Assembly: GCF_001905145.1 (NCBI RefSeq)
Contig: NZ_LWLB01000034.1
Coordinates: 124,001-188,000 of the forward strand
Direction of reading: 5' to 3'
Origin: Nocardiopsis sp. TSRI0078
GTDB taxonomy: Bacteria; Actinomycetota; Actinomycetes; Streptosporangiales; Streptosporangiaceae
DNA: 64,000 nt
The translations under genes and the position numbers were made by a program. Below the pieces are notes generated by a model, which saw only the letters and a list, made by a program, of their open reading frames with translations, did no database searches and was not told the DNA's origin. Positions 48,937 through 57,357 of this stretch are shown one piece after another. Numbering within the stretch: position 1 is the first letter of the stretch; each line of letters opens with the position of its first letter.

Positions 48937-48975
48937 TCCGCCCGGGTCCCTCAGGGGCCCGGGCGGAACCTTTTC
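48937..48975 (+). terminator. Terminator after hup
   Basis: TCCGCCCGGG (48937-48946) pairs with CCCGGGCGGA (48958-48967), extended inside, followed by ACCTTTTC. Confidence 0.8.
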
Positions 48976-49160
48976 GGACAGGGCGCCCGATGCTCCGGAC
49001 AGGGCGTCCGAGGCGGGCGGGAGCGCTCTCAGTCGCCCGGAGCGCACCCGCGGGCCCCTTCCCCGCCCCTCCGTGCGGAAGGGGTGCTCCCGAGGCGGGA
49101 GGGCGCGATGCCGGGCCGTGCAGGCCGCGACGCCTGAGGCCGCGACTTGCCGGACGCGGC

Positions 49161-49853
49161 TCAGGGCGTGTTCTGCGGGCACAGGCCCCCGCCCACCAGC
49201 TCCCACATTTCCCGCGTCCTGGGCCCCACGCCCAGCGCCACCGCGGCGCGCAGGTCCTCGGGGGTGTCCACGTCGCGCCGCACCGAGGCCACCCCCGGGA
49301 CCACCAGCTCCCGGGTGCCCCCGGACAGGTGACGGGCGCGCGAGGCCCCCTCGAACGCCGGGGCGAGCGGGTGCCCGGGCGTCGCGGCGAGCAGCGTCGT
49401 GCCCACACCGGGGGCGTCCGGGAGGAAGGACCTGCCGTGCCCGGCGGCCGCCGCCAGGACCCGCTCCAGCTCCTCCGGACGCAGCGCGGGCAGGTCCGCG
49501 GACAGGGCGCACACCCCCGAACCGGGCAGGCGCCGCCGTGCGACCATCGCCCCGTGCGCCAGCGCGGAGTTCAGACCCGTGCCGGGCTCGCCGCCCACCA
49601 CCACTGCGCCCAGGTCGGCGAGCTCGGCGCCCACACGCGGGTCCTCGGTCACCGCGAACACCGCCGAGACCCCCGGGCAGAGCAGCGCGGCGGCGACCGT
49701 GTCGCAGGCGACGGCCAGTGCCAGGTCCTCGCGCCGGCTCCCCACGGCCGGGGCCAGCCGCGACTTGGCGCGGCTGAGGTGCTTGACTGGGACGATCAGG
49801 GACCAGCGCACCCCGAGGCGCGGCGTCCCGCCCCGTTCTCCAAAGCCGGTCAC
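49161..49853 (-). CDS. cofC: 2-phospho-L-lactate/phosphoenolpyruvate guanylyltransferase
   Basis: 230 residues from GTG 49853, preceded by GGGGG on the minus strand. It transfers GMP to phospholactate or PEP in coenzyme F420 synthesis. WSLIVPVKHLSRAKSRLAPAVG is the nucleotidyltransferase N-terminus. ALSADLPALRPEEL has the DxP metal motif, and DAPGVGTTLLAATPGHPLAPAFEGASRARHL and RRDVDTPEDL are typical of CofC. Its presence implies F420-dependent metabolism, common in actinobacteria. Divergent from the acyltransferase-gpsA unit, as in Streptomyces from memory. Confidence 0.92.
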   Translation of the reverse strand: MTGFGERGGTPRLGVRWSLIVPVKHLSRAKSRLAPAVGSRREDLALAVACDTVAAALLCPGVSAVFAVTEDPRVGAELADLGAVVVGGEPGTGLNSALAHGAMVARRRLPGSGVCALSADLPALRPEELERVLAAAAGHGRSFLPDAPGVGTTLLAATPGHPLAPAFEGASRARHLSGGTRELVVPGVASVRRDVDTPEDLRAAVALGVGPRTREMWELVGGGLCPQNTP

Positions 49854-50127
49854 GGTTCCCCCGGGACATCGATACGGCCATGACAGTGACGAGGGTAGGC
49901 GGTCGGGGTCCGCGCGCGGCGTGGCGGCCGTGGGCGTGCCGCGCGGGCCCGGGGGCGTGCGCCCCGTGCCCTCCGCGGACGCGGCGGCCCTCCCGGGCCC
50001 GCGCCCGCTGAGGGGGAACCGCGGTGCGGAAGCCGCCCGAACGGCGCACAGCAGGGCATACACCTGCGAACGCGTCCTAGACTGAACCGGTTGTGCTGCG
50101 AGGTCCGGACGGGCCCGGAGTGATGGA

Positions 50128-51006
50128 ATGAGGAGTCCCGTGGCCAAGCAACGAGAATCGCGGTGGGTGAAGGCGGTCGTCTCACGGATCGTCCGGTTCG
50201 TCCTGTGGTTCGTCACCAAGCCGGACTGGAAGGGCACCGAGCACGTCCCGGACCGGGGCGGGGTGATCATCGCCGCCAACCACCTGTCGCTGGCGGACCC
50301 CCTGACGGTCGCCCACTTCCTCTACATCGGCGCCCGGCGCTGGCCGACCTTCACGATGAAGGACGCGATCATGCGCATTCCCGTGGTGAGCGCGGTGGCC
50401 AGGAGCACCGGCCAGATCCCCGTCAAGCGCGGCAGCACCGACGCGGTCAAGGCGCTCCACGAGGCCGAGCTGGCGCTCACCCGCGACGAGGCGTCGGTGA
50501 TCTTCTACCCCGAGGGCACCTGCACCCGGGACCCGGACCTGTGGCCGATGACCGCCAAGACCGGTGTGGCGCGCCTGGCGCTCACCACGGGGGTGCCGGT
50601 CGTGCCGGTGGCGCACTGGGGCGAGCAGAACCTCCTGCCCTACGGCTCCAAGAAGCCCAGCCTGTTCCCCCGCAAGCGCCTGGAGTTCATGGCCGGTCCG
50701 CCGGTGGACCTGTCCCGGTTCCGGCACCTGCCGCTGACCGGGACGGTCCTCAAGGAGGCCACCGAGGCGATCATGGCCGACATCACGGCCCTGCAGGCGC
50801 GCATCCGCGGCGAGGAGCCGCCCGCGGTCCCCTACGACCTCAAGAGGGCGCGCGCCGAGGCCAAGCGGGCGGAGCGCCCGGTCGGCCCGGATGAGCCGGG
50901 GGAGCGGGCCGCCGCGGGCGCCGGGGAGGCCGCCGACGGCACGGCACGGGCCGAGGGCCGGACCGGAGCGGACAGCGAGAACGGAAAGAACAGCACGGAG
51001 GCGTGA
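50128..51006 (+). CDS. 1-acyl-sn-glycerol-3-phosphate acyltransferase (PlsC family)
   Basis: 292 residues. It acylates lysophosphatidate in phospholipid synthesis. The HX4D motif is in AANHLSLADPL, and the glycerol-phosphate-binding motif is FYPEGTCTRDPDLWPMTAKTGVARLAL. One hydrophobic segment (RIVRFVLWFVTKP) sits at the N-terminus. The C-terminal ~70 residues are Ala/Glu/Gly-rich and presumably disordered. ATG 50128 (GGAG seven bases upstream) and GTG 50140 (AGGAG four bases upstream) are both possible starts. It overlaps gpsA by four bases, so the two phospholipid genes are translationally coupled. Confidence 0.9.
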   Translation: MRSPVAKQRESRWVKAVVSRIVRFVLWFVTKPDWKGTEHVPDRGGVIIAANHLSLADPLTVAHFLYIGARRWPTFTMKDAIMRIPVVSAVARSTGQIPVKRGSTDAVKALHEAELALTRDEASVIFYPEGTCTRDPDLWPMTAKTGVARLALTTGVPVVPVAHWGEQNLLPYGSKKPSLFPRKRLEFMAGPPVDLSRFRHLPLTGTVLKEATEAIMADITALQARIRGEEPPAVPYDLKRARAEAKRAERPVGPDEPGERAAAGAGEAADGTARAEGRTGADSENGKNSTEA

Positions 51007-52070
51007 CGGAGCGGATGGATACCGACAACGTGAGGATCGCCGTTCTCGGCGCGGGCTCCTGGGGCACCGTGTTCGCGAACATCGTCGCGGACGCGGCCGA
51101 CCTGGCCCGGGAGAGGGACCCGGACGGCCCCGCCGCAGAGGTGGTCCTGTGGGGGCGGCGGGCCTCGGTCGTCGACGCGGTCAACGAGACCTCCGAGAAC
51201 CCGGACTACTTCCCCGGCATCAGGCTGAACCCCCGGCTGCGTGCCACCACCGACGCCGCCAAGGCGCTGGAGCGGGCCCACGTGGTGGTGCTGGCGGTGC
51301 CGTCGCAGACCCTGCGGGCCAACCTCGCGGACTGGCGCCCCCACCTGCGTGAGGACGCGGTGGTCGTCAGCCTGATGAAGGGCGTGGAGCTGGGCACCAG
51401 CATGCGGGTCACCCAGATCATCGCCGAGGTCCTGGAGTACCCGAAGGAGCGCATCGCGGTCGTCTCGGGCCCCAACCTGGCCCGGGAGATCGCCGAGCGC
51501 CAGCCCGCCACCGCCGTGGTCGCCTGCCCGCACGAGGAGACGGCCGTGCGGCTCCAGGGGCTCTTCAAGGCCCCCTACTTCCGCCCCTACACCAGCACCG
51601 ACCTGGCGGGGGTGGAGATCGGCGGTGCGATGAAGAACGTGATCGCGCTGGCCGTGGGCGTGGCCGAGGGCATGGGCTTCGGGGACAACACCAAGGCCTC
51701 CCTGATCACCCGCGGCCTGGCCGAGACCACGCGCCTGGCGGTGGCCCTGGGCGCCGACGAGCACACCCTGTCCGGGCTGGCCGGGCTGGGTGACCTGGTG
51801 GCGACATGTTCCTCGCCGCTGTCGCGAAACCGGACCTTCGGTGAGAAACTGGGCGCGGGCAAGACCCTGGAGCAGGTCGTCGCGGAGACCAGGCAGACGG
51901 CCGAGGGGGTCAAGTCCTCCGAGTCCGTCCTGGAACTCGGATGGGCCAACGGGGTCGACCTGCCGATCACCGAGGCCGTCGTCAAGATGATGCACCACGA
52001 CCTGAGCCCGGCCGAGGCGCTCGCGGCCTTCATGGCGCGCACCGCCAAGCCCGAGCGCTACGGGGTCTGA
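51003..52070 (+). CDS. gpsA: NAD(P)H-dependent glycerol-3-phosphate dehydrogenase
   Basis: 355 residues. It reduces dihydroxyacetone phosphate to glycerol-3-phosphate for phospholipids. IAVLGAGSWGTVFA binds NAD(P). VVSLMKGVELGTSMRVTQII, SGPNLAREIAERQPATAVVAC, EIGGAMKNVIALAVGVAEGMGFGDNTKA (catalytic Lys) and LAGLGDLVATCSSPLSRNRTFG are all conserved. The GTG at 51003 overlaps the previous stop; ATG 51015 is an alternative. Confidence 0.96.
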   Translation: MTERMDTDNVRIAVLGAGSWGTVFANIVADAADLARERDPDGPAAEVVLWGRRASVVDAVNETSENPDYFPGIRLNPRLRATTDAAKALERAHVVVLAVPSQTLRANLADWRPHLREDAVVVSLMKGVELGTSMRVTQIIAEVLEYPKERIAVVSGPNLAREIAERQPATAVVACPHEETAVRLQGLFKAPYFRPYTSTDLAGVEIGGAMKNVIALAVGVAEGMGFGDNTKASLITRGLAETTRLAVALGADEHTLSGLAGLGDLVATCSSPLSRNRTFGEKLGAGKTLEQVVAETRQTAEGVKSSESVLELGWANGVDLPITEAVVKMMHHDLSPAEALAAFMARTAKPERYGV

Positions 52071-52081
52071 GAGCGAGCACG

Positions 52082-53311
52082 ATGCCATACACACCAGCGA
52101 ACGCCGCCGGAGCCGGGAACGGGGACGAGTACACCCGCGCCGTCTCCCTCCCCCGGCCGCCGGTTCCCACCGAGCGCCCGATGCGCATGCCCGTCCACCG
52201 GGCGACCACCTACGCGTTCGACACCTCCCGGGAGTACGCGGACGTGCTCGCGGGCACGCGGCAGGGCTACTCCTACGCCCGTATCGACAACCCCACCGTG
52301 GACGCGTTCGCCGACGCGGTCGCCGCCCTGGAGGGCGCGGGACTGCCGGAGCCGGTGCGCGGCCAGGCCTTCGCCTCGGGCATGGGAGCGCTCAGCACGG
52401 TGTTCATGGCGCTGACCGAGGCGGGCGCGCACGTGGTGGCGGCGCGGTCCATCTACGGCAACACCCACTCGCTGCTGGACGGCCTGCTGCGCCGGTTCGG
52501 AGTGCGCACCGACTTCGTGGACATCACCGACCTGGACGCGGTGCGCGCCGCCGTGGGGCCGAACACGCGGATGGTGTTCACCGAGACGCTGTCCAACCCC
52601 ACGATGACCGTCTCCGACCTGCCCGAGCTGGCGCGGATCGCCCGCGAGGCCGGTGCCGCGCTGGTCGTGGACTCCACCTTCGCCTCCCCGGCCGTGTGCC
52701 GCCCGCTGGAGCACGGCGCCGACGTGGTCGTGCACTCGGCCACCAAGTACATCGGCGGCCACAGCGACACCACCGGCGGCGTGGCCGTGGCCTCGCCGTC
52801 CCTGACCGAGCGCATCCGCTCGGCGCGCGTGGACCTGGGCCCCTGCCTGGCCCCCGACGAGGCCTACCTGCTGCACCGGGGTCTGGAGACCCTGCCGCTG
52901 CGGGTGCAGCGCCAGTGCGAGAGCGCCACGGCCTTCGCCGCCGCGCTGGAGGGCCATCCCCTCGTGGAGCGGGTCGACCACCCCTCCCTGGACTCGCACC
53001 CGCAGACGGCGCTGGCGGACAAGCTGTTCGACCAGGGGCGGTACGGTGCGGTCGTGACGGTGCACCCGCGCGGGGGCGAGGAGGCCGGAATGGCCTTCGC
53101 CGACCGTCTGCGGGTGGCGACCATCGCCGCCTCGCTGGGCGGCACGCACACACTGGCCGGGCACGTCGCCTCCACCTCCCACCGCAACATGAGCGCGGAC
53201 GAACTGGCGGCCGCGGGTATCTCACCCGGCGCGGTGCGGTTCTCCATCGGGCTGGAGGACCCCCGCGACCTCATCGAGGACGCCCTGGCGGCCCTCGGCG
53301 GAGCACAGTGA
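52082..53311 (+). CDS. Trans-sulfuration family PLP enzyme (cystathionine gamma-lyase/synthase-like)
   Basis: 409 residues. Cys/Met metabolism PLP-dependent family. YSYARIDNPTVDAFADAVAALEG at the front, the phosphate-binding ASGMGALSTVFMAL, and the Schiff-base lysine in VVVHSATKYIGGHSDTTGG are present, followed by FSIGLEDPRDLIEDALAAL at the end. Whether it is cystathionine gamma-synthase, gamma-lyase or O-acetylhomoserine sulfhydrylase cannot be decided from sequence. It starts 11 bases after gpsA and precedes ddl by 58 bases, so it may be co-transcribed. Confidence 0.88.
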   Translation: MPYTPANAAGAGNGDEYTRAVSLPRPPVPTERPMRMPVHRATTYAFDTSREYADVLAGTRQGYSYARIDNPTVDAFADAVAALEGAGLPEPVRGQAFASGMGALSTVFMALTEAGAHVVAARSIYGNTHSLLDGLLRRFGVRTDFVDITDLDAVRAAVGPNTRMVFTETLSNPTMTVSDLPELARIAREAGAALVVDSTFASPAVCRPLEHGADVVVHSATKYIGGHSDTTGGVAVASPSLTERIRSARVDLGPCLAPDEAYLLHRGLETLPLRVQRQCESATAFAAALEGHPLVERVDHPSLDSHPQTALADKLFDQGRYGAVVTVHPRGGEEAGMAFADRLRVATIAASLGGTHTLAGHVASTSHRNMSADELAAAGISPGAVRFSIGLEDPRDLIEDALAALGGAQ

Positions 53312-53369
53312 CACGCGGCGGTTCCTCCCGCTTCCGGTTCCATTCACAGGCGAGATAAGGTCAGGCAGC

Positions 53370-54494
53370 ATGTCGTCCGAGCAGCGCAAGATTCGGGTCG
53401 CCGTCGTCTTCGGCGGACGTAGTTCCGAACACGAGATCTCCTGCGTCACCGCGGGCAGCGTGCTGTCCGTCATCGACCCCGACCGCTACGAGGTCGTGCC
53501 GGTCGGCATCACACGCACGGGCAACTGGGTGCTGACCTCGGGCGATCCGGACCGGTTGCGCATCGACGCGGAGGCCAAGGCGCTGCCGTCCGTGCCCGAG
53601 GACGGCACGGACCTGGCCCTGCCCTTCGACGCGGCGGGCCAGCTGATGGTGGTCGACCCGGTCAGGGGTCCCGAGCGCCTGGCCGGCGTGGACGTCGTGC
53701 TGCCGCTGCTGCACGGGCCCTTCGGCGAGGACGGCACCATCCAGGGCCTGTTCGAGATGATGGGTGTGCGCTACGCGGGCGCCGGGGTCTTCTCCAGCTC
53801 CGCCGCCATGGACAAGGTCTTCATGAAGGCCATGCTGCGCGGCAACGGCATCCCCACCAGCGACTTCGTGCCCGTCTCGGACCGCCAGTGGCGCAACGAG
53901 CGCAAGCGGGTGCTGGACGACGTGGCCGCCCTGGGCCCCACCGTGTTCGTCAAGCCCGCCCGCGCGGGCAGCAGCGTGGGCATCAGCAGGGTCGGCGACT
54001 CCTCGGACGCCGACGCGGTGGTCGCCGCCGTGGAGGCCGCCCGCGAGCACGACCCCAAGGTGCTGGTGGAGGCGCAGGTCGTGGGCCGCGAGATCGAGTG
54101 CGGCGTGCTGGAGTCCGAGGACGGCGGGACGCCCGACGTGTCCTTCCCGGCCGAGGTGCACGTGGCCGACGGCTTCGACTTCTACGACTTCGAGGCCAAG
54201 TACCTGTCCACGAGCAGCCTGACCATCCCCGCGCGGATCCCGGAGGAGGCCACGGCGCGGCTGCGCGCCATGGCCGCCGACGTGTTCGAGGCGATGGGCT
54301 GCGAGGGCCTGGCCCGGGTGGACTTCTTCTACACCGAGAGCGGCGAGATCCTCGTCAACGAGCTGAACACCATGCCCGGGTTCACCCCGGCCTCGGCCTT
54401 CCCGCAGATGTGGGACGCCACCGGCGTGGACTACGCGGCGCTCGTGGAGCGGATGATCTCCTCGGCGCTGCGCCGTTCCCCCGGACTGCGCTAG
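53370..54494 (+). CDS. ddl: D-alanine-D-alanine ligase
   Basis: 374 residues. ATP-grasp enzyme making D-Ala-D-Ala for peptidoglycan. VAVVFGGRSSEHEISCVTAGSV is the N-terminal motif, LLHGPFGEDGTIQGLFEMMGVRYAGAGV and VFVKPARAGSSVGISRV bind ATP, and LARVDFFYTESGEILVNELNTMPGFT carries the metal ligands. A Tyr in the substrate loop (FEAKYLS) fits the Ala-Ala type rather than vancomycin-type D-Ala-D-Lac ligases. Confidence 0.96.
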   Translation: MSSEQRKIRVAVVFGGRSSEHEISCVTAGSVLSVIDPDRYEVVPVGITRTGNWVLTSGDPDRLRIDAEAKALPSVPEDGTDLALPFDAAGQLMVVDPVRGPERLAGVDVVLPLLHGPFGEDGTIQGLFEMMGVRYAGAGVFSSSAAMDKVFMKAMLRGNGIPTSDFVPVSDRQWRNERKRVLDDVAALGPTVFVKPARAGSSVGISRVGDSSDADAVVAAVEAAREHDPKVLVEAQVVGREIECGVLESEDGGTPDVSFPAEVHVADGFDFYDFEAKYLSTSSLTIPARIPEEATARLRAMAADVFEAMGCEGLARVDFFYTESGEILVNELNTMPGFTPASAFPQMWDATGVDYAALVERMISSALRRSPGLR

Positions 54495-54839
54495 GCAGTG
54501 TTTTCTTGGGGCCTCCGCCTTGCTTCGGCCCGTGTTCGGGCGTCCGGAGAACGGGAACCTTCGCCGCCTCCCGTGCGATGGCTCGTTCCTCGCAATCAAG
54601 CGTCCGGCGTCTCCAGAGCCCCGTGGACGCCCGAACCAACCCCCTGGGGCCGGGGCCCGGCGTAGGAACAGGCCCGATGGCGGGCGGCCGCACGGCCGCC
54701 CGCCATCCGCGTTTCCTGGGGTTCTTCGGTGGAAGGGCGTACCCTGGGGTGGTGCTCTCGCTACGCTCAGGAGCGTTCCGGATGCCGCAGGGGGTACTGA
54801 ATGACGTGTGCTGCTTATGAGCGGGCGGAGGAGACGGCG
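54495..54839. other. Intergenic region between ddl and Uma2-like gene
   Basis: It contains a strong GC hairpin (54676-54707) that may end ddl transcription, then TACCCT (54740-54745) as a possible -10 for the next gene. Nothing else is recognised. Confidence 0.5.
54676..54707. repeat. GC-rich hairpin, left copy flanking the Uma2-like gene
   Basis: GATGGCGGGCGGCCG and its reverse complement separated by CA. The 26-base core recurs at 55430-55455, on the other side of the gene. Confidence 0.7.
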
Positions 54840-55385
54840 ATGGATCTCCCGACCCTGGCCGACAGCCTCGAACTCCCGGAGGGTTTCCGCGCGGAGATCA
54901 TCAACGGGAGCATCATCGTGTCGCCGACACCGACCTATCGTCATGCCAAGATCGTCAGGATGGTCGAGAGGGCGCTCGACAGGTCGAGATGCGAGGGTCT
55001 TCTGGCGCTCCAGATGGCGACGGTGGAGCTCTCCGCGACCGGCGAGCGCTACGTTCCCGACCTCGTGGTCATGCCGGAGGCACTGGTGGACGGCGAGGGG
55101 TGGGAGGGCCCCGACTGGATTCGTCCCGCCGAGGAGGCCGAGTTCGCGGTGGAGGTCGTCTCTCCTGGCAGTGCTCTCCATGACTGGCAGGCGAAGGCGC
55201 GAGGCTACGCGAAGGCCGGGGTCCCTCTGTACCTGGTGGTCGACCCCCGCAGGAGTGAGATCGCGCTGTTCTCCGAACCAAAGGGCGAGGAGTACCAGGA
55301 GGTTGCCCGAGCTGTCCGCGGGGGAACCGTGCGCCTTCCCGAGCCTTTCGGCATCGAGATCGAGGCGTCTTCTCTGCTCACATGA
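54840..55385 (+). CDS. Uma2-family putative endonuclease (PD-(D/E)XK fold)
   Basis: 181 residues from ATG 54840, chosen for GGAGGAG at 54827-54833 with six-base spacing; ATG 54801 in the same frame would add 13 residues. FRAEIINGSIIVSPTP, RYVPDLVVMPEAL, EAEFAVEVVSPGSALHDWQAKARGYAKAGVPLYLVVDP match Uma2 (DUF820), with the D...E.V...K nuclease-like pattern. Such genes are numerous in actinobacteria; their function is unknown. Codon use is slightly less GC-rich than the neighbours, and matching hairpins flank it, hinting at insertion into the ddl-EI24 interval. Confidence 0.82.
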   Translation: MDLPTLADSLELPEGFRAEIINGSIIVSPTPTYRHAKIVRMVERALDRSRCEGLLALQMATVELSATGERYVPDLVVMPEALVDGEGWEGPDWIRPAEEAEFAVEVVSPGSALHDWQAKARGYAKAGVPLYLVVDPRRSEIALFSEPKGEEYQEVARAVRGGTVRLPEPFGIEIEASSLLT

Positions 55386-55428
55386 CTTTCGGAAGGACTT
55401 CGAGAGCAGGTCGGGCAGGAAGTCCCGC

Positions 55429-55456
55429 AGGCGGGCGGCCGCACGGCCGCCCGCCT
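55429..55456. repeat. GC-rich hairpin, right copy flanking the Uma2-like gene
   Basis: AGGCGGGCGGCCG and its complement around CA; same core as 54676-54707, with the following TCCGCGT also shared. Confidence 0.7.
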
Positions 55457-55521
55457 TCCGCGTCCTCGGGAAGGCCTGCGGGGAGCGGCCCGGGCCGCTG
55501 GGCGCGGGACTGGCTCCGGGT

Positions 55522-56355
55522 TCAGGCCCCGGGTCCGCCGGGGACCGGTCCGCCGGGGGCGCCCGGACCGGGCACGGCGCCTCCGGGGCCCGGCTGGTGC
55601 GGGGCCGCGGGGACCAGGTCGCGGGTGAGGAAGACCGCGCCCGCGACGGCGGCGGGGAACACCAGGATGGCGAGGAACGGGATCGCCAGCAGGAAGTACG
55701 TCGGTACGGCGAAGCCCAGCACCCGCATCCGCCGCCTTCCCATGTGCCTGCGCCGCTCGCGGATGGTCAGCAGGTTCCGGCGGTCGAACGCGCTCGCCAG
55801 CAGCTCGATCCCCAGCAGCCATCCGCCCAGCAGGGCGGCCAGCACCGGACCGACCACCTGGCCCGCCAGCGGGACGAAGCCGATCCCGAACACGAGCACC
55901 GTCACCAGCAGGGACATCGCCACGACCGCCAGCGACTGGCGGATCGCCCGCCACATCGACGCCATCAGCGGCTCGTCCAGCTCGCCGGGATCATCGCCCA
56001 GCTCCTTCTCCACCAGTTCGGTGACCTTGTCGTAGACCGGCCCGCCCAGGGTCAGCGTGACCGTCGTGAACGCCACCACCATCAGCAGGAACGAGCCGGC
56101 CAGGAGCGCCACGGACACGGCGCCGCGCACCAGTCCCCGCCACACGGGGTCCCAGCCGTCGGCGAAGGGGGTCGCCCAGCCGACGATGTCGGTCAGGTTC
56201 ACCACCAGGAGCACGAACAGCGCCAGGAACAGCAGCGACGTGATCAGCGCGGGAAGTGCGGCGAGCAGGAACAGGCGGGGCCGGCGCAGCAGCAGGGTGA
56301 AACCGCGCAGGAGGGTACCGACACCACCGAAGAACTCACGAACAGGATTGGCCAC
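55522..56355 (-). CDS. EI24-domain (CysZ-like) membrane protein
   Basis: 277 residues. The N-terminal REFFGGVGTLLRGFTLLLRRPRLF precedes four to six hydrophobic segments, and LGGPVYDKVTELVEKELGD and LASAFDRRNLLTIRERRRHMGRRRMRVLGFAVPTYFLLAIPF are EI24 features. CysZ members import sulfate, but actinobacterial EI24 proteins are uncharacterised as far as I recall. The tail is a Pro/Gly-rich low-complexity stretch. GTG 56355 has TAGTGT (56367-56362) six bases upstream and no ribosome binding site, so it is probably leaderless. Confidence 0.85.
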   Translation of the reverse strand: MANPVREFFGGVGTLLRGFTLLLRRPRLFLLAALPALITSLLFLALFVLLVVNLTDIVGWATPFADGWDPVWRGLVRGAVSVALLAGSFLLMVVAFTTVTLTLGGPVYDKVTELVEKELGDDPGELDEPLMASMWRAIRQSLAVVAMSLLVTVLVFGIGFVPLAGQVVGPVLAALLGGWLLGIELLASAFDRRNLLTIRERRRHMGRRRMRVLGFAVPTYFLLAIPFLAILVFPAAVAGAVFLTRDLVPAAPHQPGPGGAVPGPGAPGGPVPGGPGA

Positions 56356-56361
56356 GGGGGA

Positions 56362-56367
56362 ACACTA
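56362..56367 (-). promoter_or_regulatory. -10 element (TAGTGT) for leaderless EI24 gene
   Basis: Minus-strand TAGTGT ends six bases before the GTG at 56355. Confidence 0.5.
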
Positions 56368-56430
56368 GAGGAACCCCGGCCCCGGTGTCAGATCCGGGCC
56401 CGGGGCCGGGTTCCCTCCGTGTCCGCCGGT

Positions 56431-57210
56431 TCAGCCCCTCCGCTTCGCCCGGCGCTTGAGCGTGCGCTCGTAGTCCTGGAAACGGGCCTTGGCGATCACC
56501 GAACGGTCGGCGGTACGCAGCACGATCCCCTCCGGGCGGCCGCCCGCGTCCCCGTCCAGCGCCACCAGGGTGCCCGGCAGGTGAGCGGCGACGAACTCCC
56601 GGGCGTCGGCGACGCTCTCGGGCAGGTCGTCCGCGGGGATCGTGGCGATCCTGGGCGTCAGTTCGCCCCCCTCGCGTTCGGCGAGCCGGGTGAGCTCGTC
56701 CTCGGGGAGGAAGTCCTGCCCGCCGTCCTCGCGCCAGGCGGAGATCTCCCGGCGCTGCCAGGACAGCACCCCGGCCGGGACGCGCGCGGAGTCGAACATC
56801 CGGTGCCCCACGGCGCGGTCGCCGGTGTACTCGCGGCTGGCCGCGGTGACCTTGCCCCCGTACACCTCCAGGTAGTGGACGGCGATCCCGGTCCCGGGAG
56901 GGGTGATCCGGTCGGCGAGGGAGCGCAGGGCGTCGACGATGCCCAGGGCCGGGTTCCCGATCAGGTCCCCCCTGGCGTACAGCAGCTCCTCGCGGCTGCC
57001 GATGACGTAGTCGCCGGACGGGAGGGAGATGATCCGCGAGTTGACCCCGTCCACCTTCTCGGTCAGTACGACGTCGCCGGTGAACTTGGCGTGCTCCTCC
57101 AGGAGGCCGCCGTTCTTGGGATCGAGCATGTGGTACGTGGGGATGCTGGGGTACTTGGTGGCGGAGTTGAGCACGGACAGGTCGAGGTCGCGCAGATCGA
57201 GGTCGGTCAT
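56431..57210 (-). CDS. Rnl2-like RNA ligase family protein
   Basis: 259 residues. Nucleotidyltransferase with motif I EKVDGVNSRI (adenylated Lys K52), motif III region HYLEVYGGKV, motif IV PEGIVLR and motif V VIAKARF, in the right order and spacing, so it should form a ligase-AMP intermediate. It lacks the C-terminal domain of T4 Rnl2 and is close to minimal size. The target, for example a broken tRNA, is unknown. No polynucleotide kinase/phosphatase or Hen1 repair partner is adjacent. ATG 57210 has GGAG upstream. It lies between the EI24 gene and cydC, same strand but 147 bases from cydC. Confidence 0.85.
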   Translation of the reverse strand: MTDLDLRDLDLSVLNSATKYPSIPTYHMLDPKNGGLLEEHAKFTGDVVLTEKVDGVNSRIISLPSGDYVIGSREELLYARGDLIGNPALGIVDALRSLADRITPPGTGIAVHYLEVYGGKVTAASREYTGDRAVGHRMFDSARVPAGVLSWQRREISAWREDGGQDFLPEDELTRLAEREGGELTPRIATIPADDLPESVADAREFVAAHLPGTLVALDGDAGGRPEGIVLRTADRSVIAKARFQDYERTLKRRAKRRG

Positions 57211-57357
57211 GTGCGGCTCCAGGGATGCGGTCCGGCCGGGGCAGGGGCAGCGGTCGGTCGGCTGGCCGCGGGGCGGGGGCGCCCCACGGCACGGTGGAAC
57301 GGTATCCCGTGGCGATCCGCCACGTCCTCCGCTTTTTCGGGCCCGCGGGGGCGGGGA

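Noticed and set aside
49854..50279. Longer start for cofC
   Set aside because: The extra N-terminal stretch overlaps the divergent acyltransferase gene and is Arg/Pro-rich without CofC similarity.
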